This document shows, in pieces, positions 1 through 12,956 of a DNA stretch of 64,000 nt. Where the stretch lies: the NCBI GenBank assembly GCA_036417435.1, contig CM070904.1:41264408-41328407 (forward strand), given 5' to 3'. The stretch is from Inia geoffrensis. Its lineage: Eukaryota; Chordata; Mammalia; Artiodactyla; Iniidae. The notes under the pieces were generated by a model. The model was given only the letters and a program-made list of their open reading frames with translations, did not search any database and was not told the DNA's origin. The position numbers were made by a program, and so were the translations under genes. The stretch's first letter is position 1; each line of letters starts with the position of its first letter.

Positions 1-1070
1 CAAATTTTTTAGGCTTAGATAATGCTAAAAGTTAACCCTGCCCAACAAGGACATGTTGAATTCTGTGAACTTTTTTGAAGTTCACATGAGTATAGCAATG
101 TCCTCAGCAACATTACCTCCTAACATGTGAAATGTGGAATTGTAAGGCTGCAGAAAATGTGGATCTGTGGCTGACTCGGTTGGACATGAGGTCTAGCATT
201 TCTGAGCCTCATTTCCCTCTTCTCTGAATGGAGATAATTCCCTGCGTTATCTGTTTCCCAGAATTTGGGGGGGGGGATCAAATAAAATAATACCTATGGA
301 CATTTCTTGGTAAACTATCACATCATACAAATGTTACATTTCACTTTTACTGATATACACATTTACAGTGAGAGGAGTTCAAGGGCCTGTTAGCTAGGGA
401 ATGAGTCTTTGATTTTTTGCCTTTTGCAGGTCTTTGCAAGATTTGAAAGAAAGTCCTATCAATGCCTAGTTTTATCTTGCTGCTTGTATATCAGTAGGAC
501 ATTTTGAAGGGAAGAAATATCATAAGGGGATGTAGCACACAGGTTGCGTTGGAAAGGGAAACTTTTTCACTACTGATTATAGTAATTCTTTAATATTTCA
601 TGGGGAATTACATAATGTAATTAGACGAAAAAGCAGACATTTTAATAGATTTACTTACTCTATTACAATAACAGAATATAGAATTTCCATAATTATTTTT
701 ACTTTTTATGTTATTTCCTTTGATATAATCTCTATTATATTTTCCTACCAAAAGAACTTTAAATTCTTTCTGAAGTCAATAGTAACAGAACTCAAAGTAT
801 GAATAGAGTATGAGAATTTTTGTTTTGCCTCTTTGCTACCGAAGTGATGATATTTCATCTTCAAAGTTACTGTGTACTATTTCAGAATTAATCCATCTGG
901 ATGGATGGATAGATAAAATCTTGTAAAAATGGCCTTTTTTTTTTTTTTCCTTTTTGCTTGATATTTTTCCCTGGTATCCATGCTTCAGGTAATCAGATTA
1001 TTTGCTAGCCTCGCTCATATCCTTGTGCTATGGTTAACTGATATATCCCCTAGGCAGGGTGTGTAGAATA
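1..1070. other. unassigned intronic sequence
   Basis: AT-rich single-copy-looking sequence with a G homopolymer near 267-275 and a short GGAT/GATA-like simple stretch near 898-915. I see no gene, splice-flanked exon or recognisable transposon here, apart from weak MIR-like wording near 150-250. Confidence 0.5.
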
Positions 1071-1074
1071 AAAC

Positions 1075-1230
1075 AGATAGGTTATCAAGAGATCTGGATC
1101 CTAGACCCATTTTTCATTTTAATTACTTGTCTCAGCTTGGGCAGTCACCTTACATCTCTGGACTTTATTTTCCCCATGTATAAAAGGAGAAGATGAGCAG
1201 ATAGAAGGTAACTAGAGTCGCAAGCGTAAA
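1075..1230 (+). repeat. MIR-like SINE remnant
   Basis: The succession 'gatctggatcctagaccc', 'gcagtcaccttacatctctggac' style text and 'ccccatgtataaaaggagaagat' follows the MIR core and downstream order: description of the trait, tRNA-derived middle, then the 'cctcatctgtaaaatggggat' block. It is heavily diverged, and the ends are soft. A short L2-like 3' end (ctttccagctttaaaattct) follows at about 1430-1452. Confidence 0.5.
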
Positions 1231-1463
1231 TCAAATTAACACAAATGTGTTATTAGGGCGGGACCATGCAATTGACAATGACGGGGCTTGTGTAAAATTA
1301 CAGAGCTATCACCCCTAAGGTATGTTTTTAGGTATTTTTAAATTCTGTGGACACCTACAAAGAAAATCTATAGGCTAGTTCAAAAGGCCACCAATTTTTA
1401 ATCCTTGGTATGAGTCATCTCTGAATACCTTTCCAGCTTTAAAATTCTGTAATATTTATAACC

Positions 1464-1853
1464 TGTATTAGCCAACTCAGGCTGTCATAACAAAGTGCCA
1501 CAGACTGGGTGGCTTAAACAACAGAAATTTATCCTCTCACAGTTCTGGAGGCTGGAAGTACAAGATCAGGATACCCGTAGGATCAGAGTCTGGTGAGAAG
1601 TCTCTTTCTGGCGTGCAGATGGCTGCCTTCTACCTGTGTCCTCACATGGTCTTTCCTGGTTGTGGACATGTAGAGAGATATCTCTCTCTTTCTTCCTTTT
1701 CTTTTAAGGCCGTTAATTCTATCATGAGGGTGCATCCTTACGACCTAATCTAAACCCAGTTATCCCCCAAAGACCTCATCACCAAATACCATCATATTGG
1801 GGGTTAGGTCTTCATGTTGAATTTTAGGGAACACAAATATTCAGTCCATAACA
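1464..1853 (-). mobile_element. solo LTR of MLT1 type (ERVL-MaLR)
   Basis: About 390 bp running from TGTATTAG to CATAACA. On the plus strand it carries the antisense MLT1 hallmarks in order: 'caaagtgccacagactgggt', 'aacaacagaaatttat', 'cacagttctggaggctgg', 'gtcctcacatgg', 'caaataccatcatattgggg' and 'tattcagtccataaca'. The TG...CA ends argue for an almost complete solo LTR. No internal MaLR sequence is attached. It is a fossil with no coding capacity. Confidence 0.85.
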
Positions 1854-2750
1854 TTACCCTTTTAGTGTGTCTGCCTGAAAATATTGGAAAGGGTTGGTTA
1901 TGTAGTTAAAGGTTCTAAAGGACTCAAGGCCATTTTCCTTTGATGGTGGATGATTGAGAAGGAAGAAAAGTTTTCCTATATCTGAAGATTATGCAGAGAA
2001 TGTGCGCTCATTGTTTTCTTTCGCTGTTAATGAAAGAAAAAGGAACTATCTCCCAAAATTAAAGAGGGATGAATTTAGGATATATAAAATAAAAATTATC
2101 TGAAAGCTAACCAAATCTCCAGATTACAAAAAAGTTAGAAAACTTTGTGCTAAGATTCCTTACCAAAAGACTAAGCTATTTTTTCTCCTCTTTTCTCCCT
2201 TATTTTTTTCTCTTAAAAAAAAAAAAAAAATGTGGATCAGTATATTTAGGCATTTATTTAACCCTTTGGGTTTCTCCTAGCCATATGAAAATTAAGTTAT
2301 CAGTAAAGAGGGTATTAGGTAAATTAATACTGGATACTTCTGCTAGCTTCCATTCAATTGTTTGTAAAAGGGTAACATACAAATTCAGTTGATTTTAGTG
2401 CAAACTCATTTTGTCAATGGTGTCCTATTCAAATGTTTGCGTTTCATTCCAGACATATTTTTACCGTGCTAATTTAGGCAATCAGAACTGAACATTATAG
2501 AGCCAAGAGCATTTCACAGTTAAAAAACAGAGGTAATGAAAGTTTCCACCATTCGGAAAGTAACTTAAAAGGAAACTAAATTTTCATAACAGCCCATTAG
2601 ATTGAAGACTGTTTGTTTTAGCTCTATCCTGGTTCATTAATTCCTAATTCTTACTTACCCAGGAAATGGGTACATTATGTTATTTGCATTTGAAATCCTG
2701 ACCACAAAAAACTCCCATCATGTAATTTTCAGAATCTTCAATTGTATTTA

Positions 2751-3073
2751 TTTTTTTGTTGTTGTTTATTATTGAAGCATAGTTGATTTACAAGGTTGTG
2801 TTAGTTTCAGATGTACAGGACAGTGATTCAGTTATACATACGTATATATCTATTTTTTCAGACTCTTTTCCCTTATAGGTTATTACAAAATGTTCAGTAT
2901 AGTTCCCTGTGCTATACAGTAGGTCCTTGTTGGTTATTCATTTTATATATAGTACTGTGTATATGTCAATCCCAAATGAATGAAATAATGCCATTTGCAG
3001 CAACATGGAGGGACTAGAGATTATTGTATTAAACGAAGTAAGTCAGAGAGAGAAAGACAAATATGACATTTGG
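2751..3073 (-). mobile_element. 5'-inverted (twin-primed) L1 insertion
   Basis: Positions 2751-2980 are an antisense artiodactyl/cetacean-type L1 3' UTR: a T-rich tail, 'agttgatttacaaggttgtg', 'ccctgtgctatacagtaggt' and 'tgtgtatatgtcaatcccaa'. From about 2981 to 3073 the sequence switches to the sense strand of the end of L1 ORF2 ('gccatttgcagcaacatgga', 'gaagtaagtcagagagagaa'). The whole is flanked by an imperfect 18-bp target-site duplication, AATCTTCAATTGTATTTA at 2733-2750 and AATCGTCAATCATATTTA at 3074-3091 (15 of 18 identical). An inverted 5' part between one pair of duplications is the signature of twin priming. Confidence 0.85.
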
Positions 3074-3091
3074 AATCGTCAATCATATTTA

Positions 3092-4440
3092 AATAGCAGT
3101 CTTTTAACTCTGCTTAGAATTTTTCACACTCACTCTCACTTTGATATAGATTACTGAATCTTCTTGGTGTCTTTTACGTTGGTTCAACTTTTCTGAGAAA
3201 ACAGGCTACTGGGAAACTTGAATGTTAGCAGTACCTAAACGTGTTAAAGCCAAGTACTTCAAGAATATTTTTATCATCTTTGCACCCAGACCACCAACCA
3301 TTTTCTTGGATGTTTTGGGTTGCACTTGCCCACTATCCTTCCCGGTTCTTGTTTTGTTTTATTTTGAAACAACTGCAGATAATGTACATTTGCATCTCTT
3401 TTCCCCAAAAGGTTGCACAGTTTGGACAGAAGCTGATCCCTCACAGTCACTAATGAGTTTGTCTTGGCTGAGAATAAAATGAGTTTGTTTCGACTTGGTT
3501 TTGTTAACTGTGGTCAGCAGTCTCTCAAATTGATTTCTGGCATTATTTGCTTTAGCAAGCAGCAGGTTGGAGGAGTAGACATGCCCTCAATAATAGAATT
3601 CACGTCCAGTGTCTTGGATTTGCACTGGACTCTTTCCTTGTGACTTGTGAAATCAAAGAGATACAGAAATTAAAGCTACTTTCTTAGAAATGGAGAAATA
3701 GAAACATGGAAAAAAGACCCTGAGATTATGTGATTTTTAAGCCAGTAACCACTGGGGGTTGAATGTCCTGAAAAAGGCAGAATAGTTCTAAATAAGGAAG
3801 TGAGCCAAGAACTTCTAAGTAAACAGCTACCTTTACCTTTCCTCACAGATCAGTAATAACTATTTTCTCTTGGAAGCCCTGGTGTTCCTGCTAGTTCCTG
3901 TCTCATTATGAGCTGATAACCATTGCATTTCATCTTCATCAGTTTGACTTCTGTTATCAGCAGTTTTCTCTGCATCCTGTTCTGGTTTCTCCTTGGAAGG
4001 TTGAAAGTAAATTACATCACCCATCTAACCAACCTCCTTTTCAACCAACCACGTAAGCTGTCAAAAGCCGAGGACTGGACTTCTTTTTTTGTGTTTGTAC
4101 TTCATAATGCTAAATAGAATAACTGGCACATAGTAAACCATTAATAAATGAAATGCAGGACTAGCTGTTTCTGCTCTTTTCACAAAGTCAGAAGAAAAAA
4201 GAAACCTGCCACTTTTTGTTCTGTTGGTTTTGTTGAGAAAGATAAGAAATAAATAGGTGGAATACTAGAGTACCAAAATATAGAATTATGCTCCCTTGTA
4301 TTGTATTGGCCAAAGGAAGAAAATTGAAAGGCTTTGTATGTATTTATGATACATATTCCAGTATATTATACATTTGATTCAATATACTATTATGTATACT
4401 TGTGAGAGTATTTTTAAATGTTAGATTTAATCTGTTTTAA
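3092..4440. other. unassigned intronic sequence
   Basis: No coding or RNA feature seen. A short MIR/L2-like tail ('actggcacatagtaaacc') occurs near 4120-4150. Short open frames here have no family resemblance and no splice context. Confidence 0.5.
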
Positions 4441-4449
4441 TAACTCCCT

Positions 4450-6674
4450 CATTCATTTTAATTTTTATTTTTATCAGATGTATACATGTCCATAATTTGA
4501 AGGGTCAAATAGTTCTACAACAAAACTAAAATATTTAAATAATCTATGATGTTTGCCCCTCCCCAGAGTCAACTACTGTCATTTATTCTAGCTAATTAAG
4601 TTGTTTTTTGAACCATGTCTCCAAAAACTGTGTTTGGTTTGTGGCTTCTTCTGTTTTCAAATTTAAGCATTAACTATTGCCTTCCCACTATGAATTATAA
4701 GGATGTAGCTCTCTTGTCTCACCCTGCCCTAGCTAGGCAGGCACAATTCCCATTACCCCTTACAGTATGTAATTTTATTAGATCAATATATTCAATGTTT
4801 ATATTAGCATAACTGTATCAGTGTTTTTGAAAGCCTTAACATGTGTAAGTAAACTATGATAATCATTCTTTTCATGTGACATTTTATTATGCCTGGAGTT
4901 AATCATTTTCTAGATTTTTTTCTTTACTTCATTTTTCATCTTCTCAGCCCTGAAAAAAACCACAAACTCTGCTGATTGAGTAAATGTCTTCTCAAGATGA
5001 TCAGATCCATCAGTTTCATATTTCAGAAAAACTCTCATGGATCTTTCTGACCTATTCAATCTCGGCTCAATTGCTATATTCATATCTGTCATTCTGGGAC
5101 CTCTCTCCAACATCATCCTCTCTCCTCATTCTGTCCTCTGCTCTTTGTTGATTTACTCTCTTCTTTTGGTGAAATTCATCCTTCTGTAGTTTCCTGAGAA
5201 AGGATTTGGAGGTAAAGTTTTCATAACCATGAATGTCTGAAAACACCTTCATTCTGTTCTCACACTTGAATGATAATTAGATGAGGTATAAAATTTTAAG
5301 CTGGAAACAGAATTTTGTAGATATTTTCCTTCTGGATTTTAGTAGGGGTGAGACATTAGAAGCATTTGAGATCTTTGTCTACATTGTTCGAAAATTTCAC
5401 TAAGATGTACCCTCAATAGATCTATATTGTGTTTATTAAGCATTCAGAACTACCTTTTAATTTGGAAATATATCCCCTTTACATTCTCATGAACTATTTT
5501 TTTAATGATTTCTCCCCATAAACTTTTTTGTTCTCTAGCTCTGGAACTCCTAAAATCCAGATGTTAGACCTTCTGGATAGATTTTCTAAATCTTTTTCTC
5601 TCCTAGTTTCCATCTGTTTGTCTTTTCACTCTGCTTTTGAAAAAGATTTTCTCAACTTAATCCTGTACTCTGTTGAGTTTCTTTTTTAGTTTCTACTACT
5701 TTGTTTTAACTTCTAAAGGATCTTTATTTGCTCAACATTCCTTTTCCAGATTATTCAGTTTCAGAGTCATGGTTGAAATATTTATATATATATTGTTTTA
5801 GTGTTAGTCCTTTTGTTCTCAGTTGTCTTCCCCTTACAAGATTTCAATGTGTTTCAACATTTTATCTCATGGTTTGTACTGGGTACTCTTTCTTTTATGT
5901 TGACATTTTCCTCAGATACCTGATAGTCCTTGTTTTTCTGCTTCTCTTTACAAGTCGCAAAGTCGAGTTACATGAACTCGGCTGCCCCTGCTAGCTTAAG
6001 AATAGCATGATCCAGCTGGGCTGTTCAGCTGGGAAACTTTTCACGTCAACAGAGTTAGGTCTTTCCTCTTGTACTTTGTATTTCCTAAAGAACACTTCCA
6101 CATTGGGTGCCTTGAGGAGGTAGACTTAGCTGTCAGTTGCTGGGAGCTGAGCTAGGGAAGAAGGTCAGAGGTTTCAGTGTTCAGTATGACCATGATCAAG
6201 TAATCTTAAATCTTCTCAACTAGGTCTTTGGCTGCTTCCAGTTCAGTGAGCCTATGATATGGTCATTTTAACCTCCAGTCTTTTGCAAAGGGGCTGGGTG
6301 GAGGGGAGTCAATATTCTTGCAATATGTCATGAGGAGTGAGCTGGGCATCTGATTGCTTTATAAACACTCTGGGCAATTTCTGCTCTTTTAAACACCCCT
6401 GTTTCCCCCCATTCAACCCCCCTTCTAGAGAGTCTGTGAGGTAAGACAGCTTAATCTTTGGCTTTTGCAGTTTACACTTTAGAATTTAATATTTTCTTCA
6501 GTCTGTTTAGTCCTTTACCTCGTGTCCCCTGATTTACAGCTTCCAGAGCCACGACACCATTCCGTTCTGTCCCATTCTTTTAGTGTGTTAAGGACTCACA
6601 AAATTTTAATGAAGTTTAAGCAGGAATCAGAAGTGTATGCAAGTTCCCACTCTGCCATCTTTACCTGGAAGTCT
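4450..6674 (-). mobile_element. HAL1-like / old L1 element, antisense
   Basis: The left edge has antisense 3'-UTR-like text ('tcagatgtatacatgtccat' followed by 'gaagggtcaaatagttctac'). The middle (about 5460-5760) reads as antisense ORF1-like coiled-coil sequence ('ttgttctctagctctggaac', 'ctttttctctcctagtttcc'). The right edge ends in 'cactctgccatctttacctg' then 'gaagtct', the antisense form of a mammalian L1/HAL1 5' end. The 2.2 kb span with ORF1-like but no ORF2-like sequence fits HAL1 ('half-L1') better than an ordinary L1. It is highly decayed; no open frame of useful length survives. Confidence 0.55.
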
Positions 6675-7399
6675 AATTAATTTATATTTGTTATCTAAAA
6701 TGCCTTCTTAAAAGAAGTATGGAATTTGTTTTTACCAAAATTGTAGAATGTTTTCTATCGTATGTTAGCATGCTGTGTGTACTTAATAATACGTCACTAA
6801 GTGAAATAAAAACAATCATGCATAAATGCTTTAGTACCAGCTGGCTGTGCTAATCTTGCACGTTCTCAGTAGAACCATGGATGGTAATAATACACAACAA
6901 AATGCTTTGTACATGCGTGTACCCATAATATAATCAAGGAGTATTATCCTGGTCCATCTCCTTCAGTTTGCATATAAATACACTTAGGTCTCAATGAGCC
7001 TATAGCCCAGTGGGTCATGCAGCTATTATAGAAAAAGCCAGAGCCAGGCTCATTCTCCTGCCTGGTCATGTTGCCTCTTCAGATTGTTCTTGGGTCTGGG
7101 TTGTTGGCATGAACTCTGGCTGTAAAGCAAGTTTCACTTGGGTGCTGTGAAGATTTGAAACAAATGTGTAAAACGTGTTATTAGGAGAAGATCTGATTAC
7201 AGTCACGCAGGTGGCCAGTACTTCCTCAAAGCAGTTAAATGTATAAATTGAATATTGTTAGTCACATTAAGATCCATTATTTCTCAGTGCTTAAAAGTAA
7301 AATTAGATCAAGTTCCCAACTTCACTCATAACTGGTAAGACATTGGAAGACAGTTTTAACCTTAATTCAGCTAATTTTAGCTGGTAAAAAATTACACAT
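6675..7399. other. unassigned intronic sequence
   Basis: Between the HAL1-like element and the next SINE. Nothing recognisable. Confidence 0.5.
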
Positions 7400-7410
7400 A
7401 AGAAAGTGGA

Positions 7411-7620
7411 GGGACTTCCCTGGCAGTCCAGTGGTTGGGACTAAACCTTCGGATATGGGGGATGTGGGTTCAATCCCTGGTCAGGGAGCTGGGATCCCAC
7501 ATGCCTTGCGGCCAAAGGACCAAGACATAGAACAGAAGCAATGTTGTAACAAATTCAATGAAGACTTTGAAAAGGGTCCACATCAAAAAAAAAAAAAAAA
7601 AAAAAAAAAAACTAGAAAAA
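7411..7620 (+). mobile_element. CHR-family SINE (tRNA-Glu derived), short/older type
   Basis: Begins 'gggacttccctggcagtcca' and contains the B-box-like 'gggttcaatccctggtc', then 'gatcccacatgccttgcggc', then the non-tRNA tail 'acagaagcaatgttgtaaca' and 'gactttgaaaagggtccaca', ending in a long A run (7585-7610). Near-duplicate flanks AAGAAAGTGGA (7400-7410) and AAGAAATTGGA (7621-7631) look like the target-site duplication with one change. The open frame through it is an artefact of the SINE. Confidence 0.85.
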
Positions 7621-7631
7621 AAGAAATTGGA

Positions 7632-9907
7632 GGCATTTGATTTTGAGATATATATCACTTTAAACAAATTCAGTTTCACACAATAAGCACAATATTGGCT
7701 GTTTACATTAAAAAATGCACCTTTGAGGTTAAATACCATTTTTCTGGATAGAAAGCCTTTCCATAGCAGGCTTCCCTGTTGCATTAAAATAGATTCATTT
7801 CCCTCATATTTCTTGCATACAACTTTTCAGGAATCCATCTACATATTATGGGAAGTGAAATGTTCTTCATTAAAAAGTCTTGAGAGAGAAATGAAATTGT
7901 ATGACCAGTGAATATATATAGTGCGTATGATCCTCTGAATACACCATTATTCAGACTGTTATTATGGGGTTTTTATTAAGTTTGAGATTCTAGAACAGAA
8001 TTAAAAAGTGTAACAAATTTGCCTATCATAAAGGATGTAGCAAATGCATGGTCTCCAGAGGACCAAAGAGGAAATGGGAATGGATAAACATAATTTCAGC
8101 AGCATCTTGGCAGAGTCTATGGAGAAGGAGACAAGAAAATGAAAACAAATGTCTTCTTGACATGACATCAGCTTTGTACATGACAGACAATTTATTATAA
8201 TGGCAGTGATTATGGTTCCATGTAAAGTGTGAGTACCCATAGTGATCTACAAAGAGGAAATCATTTGTAGAAAAAGGAGAGTTCCTTAGATGTTTTAAGT
8301 AAACAGATCCACGAGAAAATGTAGTATGCTTTAGTAAGGGCGGGGGAGGGGGGGAAGATAAATGTGGATACGGGGCTGATTTATTGTTTCTTTGTAGCAA
8401 TGCAACAATTAATATCCTGGGTGTTTGAAGTTGCTTTTCAATAGAGGACACCAAATTATTTCTAAATTCGAGTTTCACATCCCATTGGTTACTTAGTTAC
8501 TGGTACTGGAATGATTATATGACATGAAGTTTAGCTTTCTGAGTAATAATACAGCACTCATTATCAAGATAGCTTATTTCGTGGCAGATATAGTTAAAAT
8601 TTCTGTTTTACAGAGGCTTTGAAGAATCTCATCTCTTATGCTCCAAGAGGAAGTACTTTTTTTTTTTTAATCTATAATTATTTGCTGCAGTGATTTGGCC
8701 CAACTCTTCCCTGTGCCTTTCTGTGAAGTGCAGCAGGTAACTAAAGCACCATCCGTCAAACCCAGAGCAACTGTTAAAAAATACCCAGCCCAGTTTTCCT
8801 CCTGATTTAGTCGTTGGTTGCACAACAGCTGTTTGCAGAGATACAGGTGACTCTTATGTAAATACTGCCATATTCCTTTAAAAATGGAATAAACCACTTT
8901 CCACATGCAGTGTGTGAATTAGCATATTCATTCTTTCACACCTGCCAAATATACATTTCCCTTATACGTGTACATAAAATAGGGACCGGAGAAGCATAAA
9001 GCTTCTAGCGTATTGCATACTTATAGACAATATTCTGTAGAACAAAGTGTGTATGAATTTTTTCCAGACACTTGAAAGAAATTTCAAAAAAACTTTCATA
9101 CAGTTTGACTTGAGGGCTTCATTTGACAGAAGAACACAGAATTTAGACGTGGAAGATATTTCTGAAGGAATCTCATCTGATGTCTTTTTAGTGGCTGTGA
9201 GAAAAATGACTTGGAAACACTAGAAAGCATCTCATCATTAGTTTACACCTCTAATGAGCCCATGATATAGAAAGAAGGAAAGAAAAAGAGCACACGTTTA
9301 TAAGGGGAGTTAGGTGATTTCTTACGTGACAGATTTTTATCACATGGTGAGAAATTAACCAACATGCAATGCTCGTATATTCTAAACACATTTAAATGCA
9401 GGTGATTCATAGATATTGATATATTTAGTGAGCCTTTTCTCCTCACCTGCTGGAAGCTGAGTATTCTGTTGCTTATTATGAGCCCTCATAGGGCAGAAAT
9501 TCTGTCTTCTGTTAAACTGTTAGGTTATATCCTCCAAATAGAGTTCTGCAGGATTCTAACTTGGTAAATATGGCACCACAGAAAGTCTAGGCAAATGTCT
9601 TTTTTTCTTAATGAAGGAAAAAAATTAAAAATAAAACCTAGCAGGTTAGAAACATGCAAGAACTGCATTAATAATAAAATCTTAACTTCATTACTAATTG
9701 TTTATGAAAGTTAATATAAATGGTGTTGAGCATAAGTTTTGTGAGAATAATTTCTTGGCTGGCTGGTAAAGAGTTCTAATTCCCAGGATTTCTGGAAATG
9801 CAGCATCTAATTGACAATTTTGTGATATGACTTCTGAGCTCTTTTTCTAAAATTATATTGATTTATTTGAGATTCAGAATATTTAAATGATGAAGTTTTT
9901 CTAATAG
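7632..9907. other. unassigned intronic sequence
   Basis: No exon, RNA gene or clear transposon recognised. A minus-strand frame of 150 codons (8026-8478) has no domain-like composition or splice context and crosses a G-rich tract at 8338-8356, so it is not called. Confidence 0.5.
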
Positions 9908-10063
9908 CTTCATTGAGAGAAAATTCACTCTTTAAAGTGTACAATTTTGTAGTTTTTAGTATGTTTACAAAGTTGTGCAACCATCACCACAATCTAATTC
10001 CAGCACATTTTCATCACCCCGCAAAAGAAGCACTCTACCATGAGCACTCATTCCCCATTGAAT
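9908..10063 (-). mobile_element. old L1 (L1M) 3'-end fragment
   Basis: 'ttcactctttaaagtgtaca', 'gtttttagtatgtttacaaa', 'gttgtgcaaccatcaccaca' and 'tctaattccagcacattttc' are, in this order, the antisense 3' UTR of L1M-type elements. Confidence 0.75.
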
Positions 10064-10663
10064 TATTTTTAATGAAAGAAAGTCAACTGAGATAAATGGA
10101 GCTACTCTAAGGTGTTGTAAGATCAGGGGGAGAGTCACTGATGTATAAAAAGCTTGATTGTGGTCATGGCTCCTTCCTATTCACTGTCATGATTTAATTT
10201 AGAGTGATGGCTGCCAAATGTCTCACTGAATGTGATGATTTATATGCATTTATAAATGGTTTTCTTCCAGACAGGTTTTAATATTTCTCCATAGGAGGAA
10301 GGACTCAGAGAGGCAGTTTAAATGGAAGAAGAGGCTGAGAACTTTTAAAGCTGAGTTTGCATAACCTGTCCTGTCTATTCTGAGTATATATTTTTTTTGG
10401 TCTGGCTTAGGGGAGGGAGTGGTTGGAGATTAATTAAGAGCCTTGTCTTGCAGCTTCGTCAACAAGCAAGCTACTCTCTGTACTTAAATATTTATTTTCG
10501 ATTGTTTCATTGTGGCTAATGGAGATCGTTGGGGGTCTAAAGTTACTCCAGGACCACTTGTGTGCATGCAGACATAGTTGTCAGGCTACACTGTGTCCTA
10601 GAGAAGGACAATTTCATGCTTTTTTTCCCTTGGATTTAGGATTCTTAATGACTACTTTTAATC

Positions 10664-10666
<3 letters not shown>

Positions 10667-10699
<33 letters not shown>

Positions 10700-10891
10700 C
10701 CGGTACGCGGACCTCTCACGGTTGTGGCCTCTCCCGTTGCGGAGCACAGGCTCCGGACACGCAGGCGCAGCGGCCATGGCTCACGAGCCCAGCCGCTCTG
10801 CGGCATGTGGGATCTTCCCGGACCGGGGCATGAACCCGTGTCCCCTGCATCGGCAGGCGGACTCTCAACCACTGCGCCACCAGGGAAGCCC
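10667..10891 (-). mobile_element. CHR-2-type cetacean SINE, antisense
   Basis: Starts with a T run (10667-10699), then the antisense body 'ggtacgcggacctctcacgg', 'tctgcggcatgtgggatctt', 'aacccgtgtcccctgcatcg', ending at 'ccaccagggaagccc'. It is GC- and CpG-rich compared with its surroundings and little diverged, so it is a relatively young insertion. Flanks (atcgagttttt / acttgagttttt) may be a degraded duplication but are confounded by the T run. Confidence 0.9.
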
Positions 10892-12956
10892 GCAACTTGA
10901 GTTTTTGAAGGTGCTCACCCTGCTTGTCTGGAAACTCTGATTTCCTGATTTTACTTGGTAGTCAACTTGGACTTGTGTTTCCCACTCCCCAAGGCCCACA
11001 GATGATCCTGATCATTTTGCTTCCAACCATGGCTGGGTAACTTGACCACAAGTCCTAGCGTTCCCTTCTGGAATCTGCCACAGCAGATTAGCTGTCAGCG
11101 TTTAAGATCTCCCTTCCTCCTTTGTTACTCTCACCTGTATTAGCTATCCTTTCTGTTTGTTTTTGATATAATTTACGAATCATTTGTAATTTTATTTTGT
11201 TCACTTTTTTCCTGAAGTGTTTCATTCTTGCCAGTGTTTTTCAATTAGGGGACAAATCCCTTGAAGCCAAGAGCCCTACCTGTGTATATTTCCTTGGTTA
11301 GCTGTGAACACAGAGAGATTCAGGACTTAAAAATCCCTTCGAATAAAATGAATGGGCATTTTTAACTGTTCATTTCCTGATCTTGTATTAGAACCTGAAT
11401 ACAATGCTTCAAAGTTACCAAGGGACTATGTTTACATTATTAGCTTATTAAGCATTTCTTATTTATTTGAAAATTCTTTTTTTTTTTTTTTTTCCTGAGA
11501 GGGCAACAATAACTGGGGAATATGTTTCCAACATGCAAAGTGAGTTGTATCTTTCCATAAGCAGGCTTATAATTGGGTTCCTGCAGGCACACTGCTTCCC
11601 ATATGGTACTTATGAGTCAATTAAAGCACCCTAACAAGCAATTATGGGTTTACTGTTTAATTCAATTTCCACAGCTCACACTGTTCCACTCAAAAGTTGC
11701 ACGTTATGTCATTTAGCATGTAATAATAAGCACACATTTTATTCAAATGTAGTTTTTGAAGAATGGGATCTCCAAATACTGTGCTTTTACCCACTGTGCT
11801 CTGCACAGAGAACAATTACAAGGGGAAAATGAAAACCCTTGGAATATGGCAAGAACTAGCTTTTAATTCCAAATTGCCTCATTTGGATAACAGCAAGTGA
11901 AAATGTCTTCTCTGCTACATACAGTTGGCACAGAAATGGAATCGCTAGGACATCCACTGGGAGAATTACAATAAGTGGAATGGCTGGTAGATTGAGCTCA
12001 GGTGATTGACGTCTGAAGGGGAAGGGTCTGGGTTTGGTCCTTGAGTGAAGTTGGCTTGGTCAGGCCAGGGTGACCCCCGTCTCTGTCCTGGGAGATGCAA
12101 TGCTAGGGGGCCTCCTTGTCCGTTCCCACTTACGCTACCAGGGCTCCTGGCCATGCCCCACACCAGTGCTGGCCACCTCGGGGAAGGATTAGAGCAGCCC
12201 TTCCCTCTCCCTGAGACCAGAGTAACTAGGCACAGGCAAGCTGGGAAGACGATTCCACACAGCATCTGAAAGCCCGTATTGATGTCCATCCCAACTCTGG
12301 CCAGCTCTTGGCTGTCAAGCATGGGGTGGACTGTATCATTCACAGTGGACAGTTCAGAGCAGGGTCAACAAGACACGCTTGCTGTGAATGAGAGCATAGA
12401 CGGACGTAGCCTTCTTTTACAGGACCTAGAACTTCCTATTCTTTCCAGCTGTTCTCACTCCCTTCTCAATTTCAATACTTCTCTGCAGAGATTGTCCCTT
12501 CATTCACTCATGAAGCCAACAATCGAAGCGTTATAGTTGGATGGGAGAAAGTGGCTTTGCATTTCACGTGGCTCAGACTCACCCAAATCCTGGTATTCGA
12601 CGTTGGAATGCACTTTTGTTTGATATAGATGTACATTCTTACTTATGCTTCGTCTTGAATAAGAAATAAGTCTGCCTGTTTCTTTTCCCTGAGGATACCC
12701 AACAGAGGGTGGGGAGAGTAATTCTAAAGGTAGCCTGAGTGGCTGAGGGAAGCCGGGCAGGGTGATTGAAAAACCAGAGAATTAAAACAAAACAAAACCA
12801 ACCTGTTGGGAAAACAATGACTGGGGAAGGCTTGGTAAACCTGATTGTGTCAACTCTGTTTTCCTTCTTATTTTTGGAAGTCGATGAGGTAGGCTTGGTT
12901 CTTACTCTAGTGGATGATGCAGTGCGTCAGAGCTAGGAGGAAATACCTTTGCCCTA
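10892..12956. other. unassigned intronic sequence
   Basis: A T run lies near 11477-11493. The section 11960-12540 is more GC-rich and carries open frames on both strands (for example minus 11966-12343), but none has a recognisable domain, start context or splice sites, so no gene is called. Confidence 0.5.

Noticed and set aside
8026..8478. 150-codon minus-strand frame
   Set aside because: No domain, low-complexity proline run from a G/C tract, no splice or promoter context.
10510..10940. Pro/Arg-rich frames on both strands (also at 13431-13754, 20179-20629 and 53167-53433)
   Set aside because: They are translations of CHR SINEs, recurring with the same wording at every copy; not genes.
11966..12343. 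GC-richer open frames on both strands that might be an exon
   Set aside because: Neither strand shows a family resemblance; no acceptor/donor pair brackets a TSP1-like pattern.
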